Shown here one piece after another: positions 62,049 through 64,000 of a stretch of 64,000 nucleotides of DNA. Under the pieces are notes generated by a model that was given only the letters and a program-made list of their open reading frames with translations, ran no database searches and was not told the origin of the DNA. A program made the translations under genes and the position numbers. The first letter of the stretch is position 1; every line of letters starts with the position of its first letter. The stretch comes from Clostridium lentum (GTDB taxonomy: Bacteria; Bacillota; Clostridia; Clostridiales; Clostridiaceae), in NCBI RefSeq assembly GCF_014287815.1, contig NZ_JACOOQ010000001.1:1-64000 (forward strand). Reading direction: 5' to 3'.

Positions 62049-64000
62049 AAGAAAATAATCTAAAGATAAATATGTATATAGGAATTACATAGAAAATAAA
62101 AAGTATTAAAAATAAAAGCAAACAGTATAGATTATAAGAAATTGATAGTAACTTAGAATTAATCTTATATCCATTTTTAACCCAGTATAAGAAGATGAAA
62201 AGGATTATTGTAAGTGTAGATAAGCTTGTGACGGTACCAAACTTAAATCCTTTAGGATAATAAGCAAGTTCAATATAGTTATACCCTTCAATTAAAGGTA
62301 TTCCAATAAAACCATCAAAAACATTTTCTATAGGCTGACCATTGCCATTTATTGTACAAATCCATCCTTCATCATAGGGTATAGTAAGGAAGAGCATTTG
62401 ATTATTATCGTTAGCACTTGCCTGACAAATTAAATTATTATCATAAGTAATGATATCGGAATAGCTAGCTGTTTTATCAAAAACAAATTTTTCAAATTTA
62501 TCAATGTCCATACTGCCCACAGATAATTCGGTGATATCAAAATCTCTTAAGACTTCAAGTTTTATGGTTACATCTTCAGTAGAATAGCTTCCTAAATCTA
62601 AAAGACCATTATTAAATGTTGAAGGAAAAGTACCATCAGCACTTTGATAAAATCTATTTGATAAATTGCAGTTAAGTAATTGATCATTAATATAAACTTT
62701 AAAGCAGTTGAATATTTCGATATTTTGGCTATTATCTAAACTTTTTAGGCAGTTTAAATATAGCTGATTATTAAAGCAATTTACTGTTACTTCTAAATAA
62801 GCAGGGGAAGATGAATCTATTATTTCATAGGAATAAGTACCTTCGTTATTTGTAACGTTTAAATTAGTAAGTTTGAAGGAGTTATATTCTTTAAAAAGGT
62901 TCTCTTCATCATTACTTAATGCCTTATATAGGTTATTTTGAGCTTCAAAAACCGATTTTGAATTGATAATTACTTCAGTATCAGTACCTTTTGTAAGTAG
63001 TAATCCATTATTGATAAAATAATTATTTTTATATATATTAAATGAACCAATAGAATCTAAATAGCTATAGTATTTTGAAGATAATTCACTATCAACTATT
63101 ACATATTTTATATTGAATAAGCTATCGCTGAAGATAGTTCCTCCAACATCAGAAGTTCTCATCCATACAGAACTATAACCTAATTTTTTCATGATATTCA
63201 TATGATCCTTATTGGTTAATGATGAAAAATGAGATAAATCATTTTTATTAGATATATAGGAGCTGTTAAAATTAAATAAATTAAAGGTATCTTTTATTCT
63301 AAAGTAACTTTCATCATTAAAATCATATGAATATAAGGAATTTAATACATCATATTCCTCACTGATATAAGGTGTATAGCTATCTATACATATATATATT
63401 AAACCATTAAATAGAACTTGAATAAAGAAGAACGTACTTAAGGTAATATACAGTAGTTTACCTTTGGCAATAAGGAATAATATCATATAGCAAATAAAGC
63501 AAACTATAAATAAGATAAATAGTATCAAGAAAACTTCCTTATTAGAATGTAAGGTAAGAGTCCTTATAGTATCTTGAATTACCAGATAATAATTTTTATA
63601 AACATAATAAATAGCACTTACAAATATAAAGGTTATAGGAATAAGAGAAATAAATTTTAGAGAATTTTTATTTCTGCAACCATATTTATTAATGTAGTAT
63701 GCTGCCATTATTATTAAGATAAATGTTGGTATAAAGGCAAAGTTTAATGAAAAGCTTGAGTAGCATCCCATGTACCATAATTTATTTATACCATCAATTA
63801 TTACTTGGATGGTGGTAAAAGCAATGGTGCTTAAAGTTAAGATAATGAATTTTCTATTTTCCTTGTATTTAATCAGTAACATTATGATAAAAGGTAAGAT
63901 AGCACCAATTAAAAAGAAATAAGAAATTTTATCTAAAATATATGAAAATGGTGATCCATTTAAAATAGTTGTAATAGATTCAGGCACTCTATTAGATTTC
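62047..64000 (-). CDS. YfhO-family membrane protein, N-terminus beyond the window
   Basis: About 650 residues of the C-terminal portion are visible; the frame is open to the window edge (the GTG at 63987 is internal, preceded in frame by KSNR). About eight membrane segments at 20-210, a large extracytoplasmic domain (NCFNNQLYLNCLKSLDNSQN, then SVGSMDIDKFEKF, and ANDNNQMLFLTIPYDEGWIC) and one or more segments at the C-terminus. TIPYDEGWICTINGNG and IELAYYPKGFKFG are typical of YfhO proteins. YfhO/CsbB systems attach sugars to lipoteichoic acid in Bacillus and Listeria, which fits the adjacent ltaS-like gene. Confidence 0.88.
   Translation of the reverse strand, partial: KSNRVPESITTILNGSPFSYILDKISYFFLIGAILPFIIMLLIKYKENRKFIILTLSTIAFTTIQVIIDGINKLWYMGCYSSFSLNFAFIPTFILIIMAAYYINKYGCRNKNSLKFISLIPITFIFVSAIYYVYKNYYLVIQDTIRTLTLHSNKEVFLILFILFIVCFICYMILFLIAKGKLLYITLSTFFFIQVLFNGLIYICIDSYTPYISEEYDVLNSLYSYDFNDESYFRIKDTFNLFNFNSSYISNKNDLSHFSSLTNKDHMNIMKKLGYSSVWMRTSDVGGTIFSDSLFNIKYVIVDSELSSKYYSYLDSIGSFNIYKNNYFINNGLLLTKGTDTEVIINSKSVFEAQNNLYKALSNDEENLFKEYNSFKLTNLNVTNNEGTYSYEIIDSSSPAYLEVTVNCFNNQLYLNCLKSLDNSQNIEIFNCFKVYINDQLLNCNLSNRFYQSADGTFPSTFNNGLLDLGSYSTEDVTIKLEVLRDFDITELSVGSMDIDKFEKFVFDKTASYSDIITYDNNLICQASANDNNQMLFLTIPYDEGWICTINGNGQPIENVFDGFIGIPLIEGYNYIELAYYPKGFKFGTVTSLSTLTIILFIFLYWVKNGYKINSKLLSISYNLYCLLLFLILFIFYVIPIYIFIFRLFS

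Noticed and set aside
1..64000. CRISPR arrays, toxin clusters or other defence islands
   Set aside because: Apart from the tandem duplication and the mprF linker I saw no regularly spaced repeats, and no cas, restriction or secondary-metabolite genes.

Overview
The window is about 64 kb of a very AT-rich, densely coding genome. Gene content and order (rapZ-yvcK-whiA-dnaE-pfkA-pyk, ftsEX-ctpA-minJ-like-uvrB, trmN6-rsmI-abrB, acpS-gerS-like-mazEF) point to a Clostridium sensu stricto (Firmicutes) chromosome. I cannot name the species from sequence alone. Most genes are on the + strand.

Layout. 0.1-13 kb: HAD phosphatase, tRNA-Pro, a secreted NlpC/P60 hydrolase, trmN6-rsmI facing an AbrB-type regulator, a DUF1836 gene, a DinG/XPD-type helicase, a YihY membrane protein, a short SSB, acpS, a wrecked nnrD, a GerS/LolA-like protein and a MazEF pair. 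13-23 kb: split transketolase, two YitT proteins, ftsE-ftsX, ctpA, a MinJ-like PDZ protein and uvrB. 23.5-30.2 kb: a response regulator, two ABC exporters with a small DUF1648-like protein, and a histidine kinase. This cassette lies between uvrB and uvrA. 30.4-42.6 kb: uvrA, an FHA-FtsW-PBP elongation/division operon, uvrC, murB, rapZ-yvcK-whiA.

42.7-47.7 kb: dnaE, the replicative polymerase gene, is interrupted by two group I introns separated by a 33-nt exon, inside the conserved active-site segment. Splice sites can be placed exactly because the reading frame, the P1 pairings with a U.G wobble, and the P10 pairings agree. The first intron carries a LAGLIDADG endonuclease gene; the second has none. 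pfkA, pyk, a candidate small RNA, a DUF1540 gene and an RlmD-type methyltransferase follow.

52.9-54.95 kb: a patch of decayed mobile DNA (IS3-type remnant, a foreign-looking GNAT gene, the start of a phage tape-measure gene, a DDE transposase remnant) ending in a tandem 363-365 bp duplication. Each unit carries an identical and unusual tRNA-Lys(CUU). Directly downstream is an alpha/beta hydrolase-AI-2E permease-mprF cluster. MprF consumes Lys-tRNA(Lys) to lysylate phosphatidylglycerol. The tRNAs have A at position 19 and U at position 37, which argues against normal decoding, so a dedicated lipid-modification tRNA is a testable idea. The window ends with convergent minus-strand genes for an LtaS-family lipoteichoic acid synthase and a truncated YfhO protein, so the right end has an envelope-modification theme.
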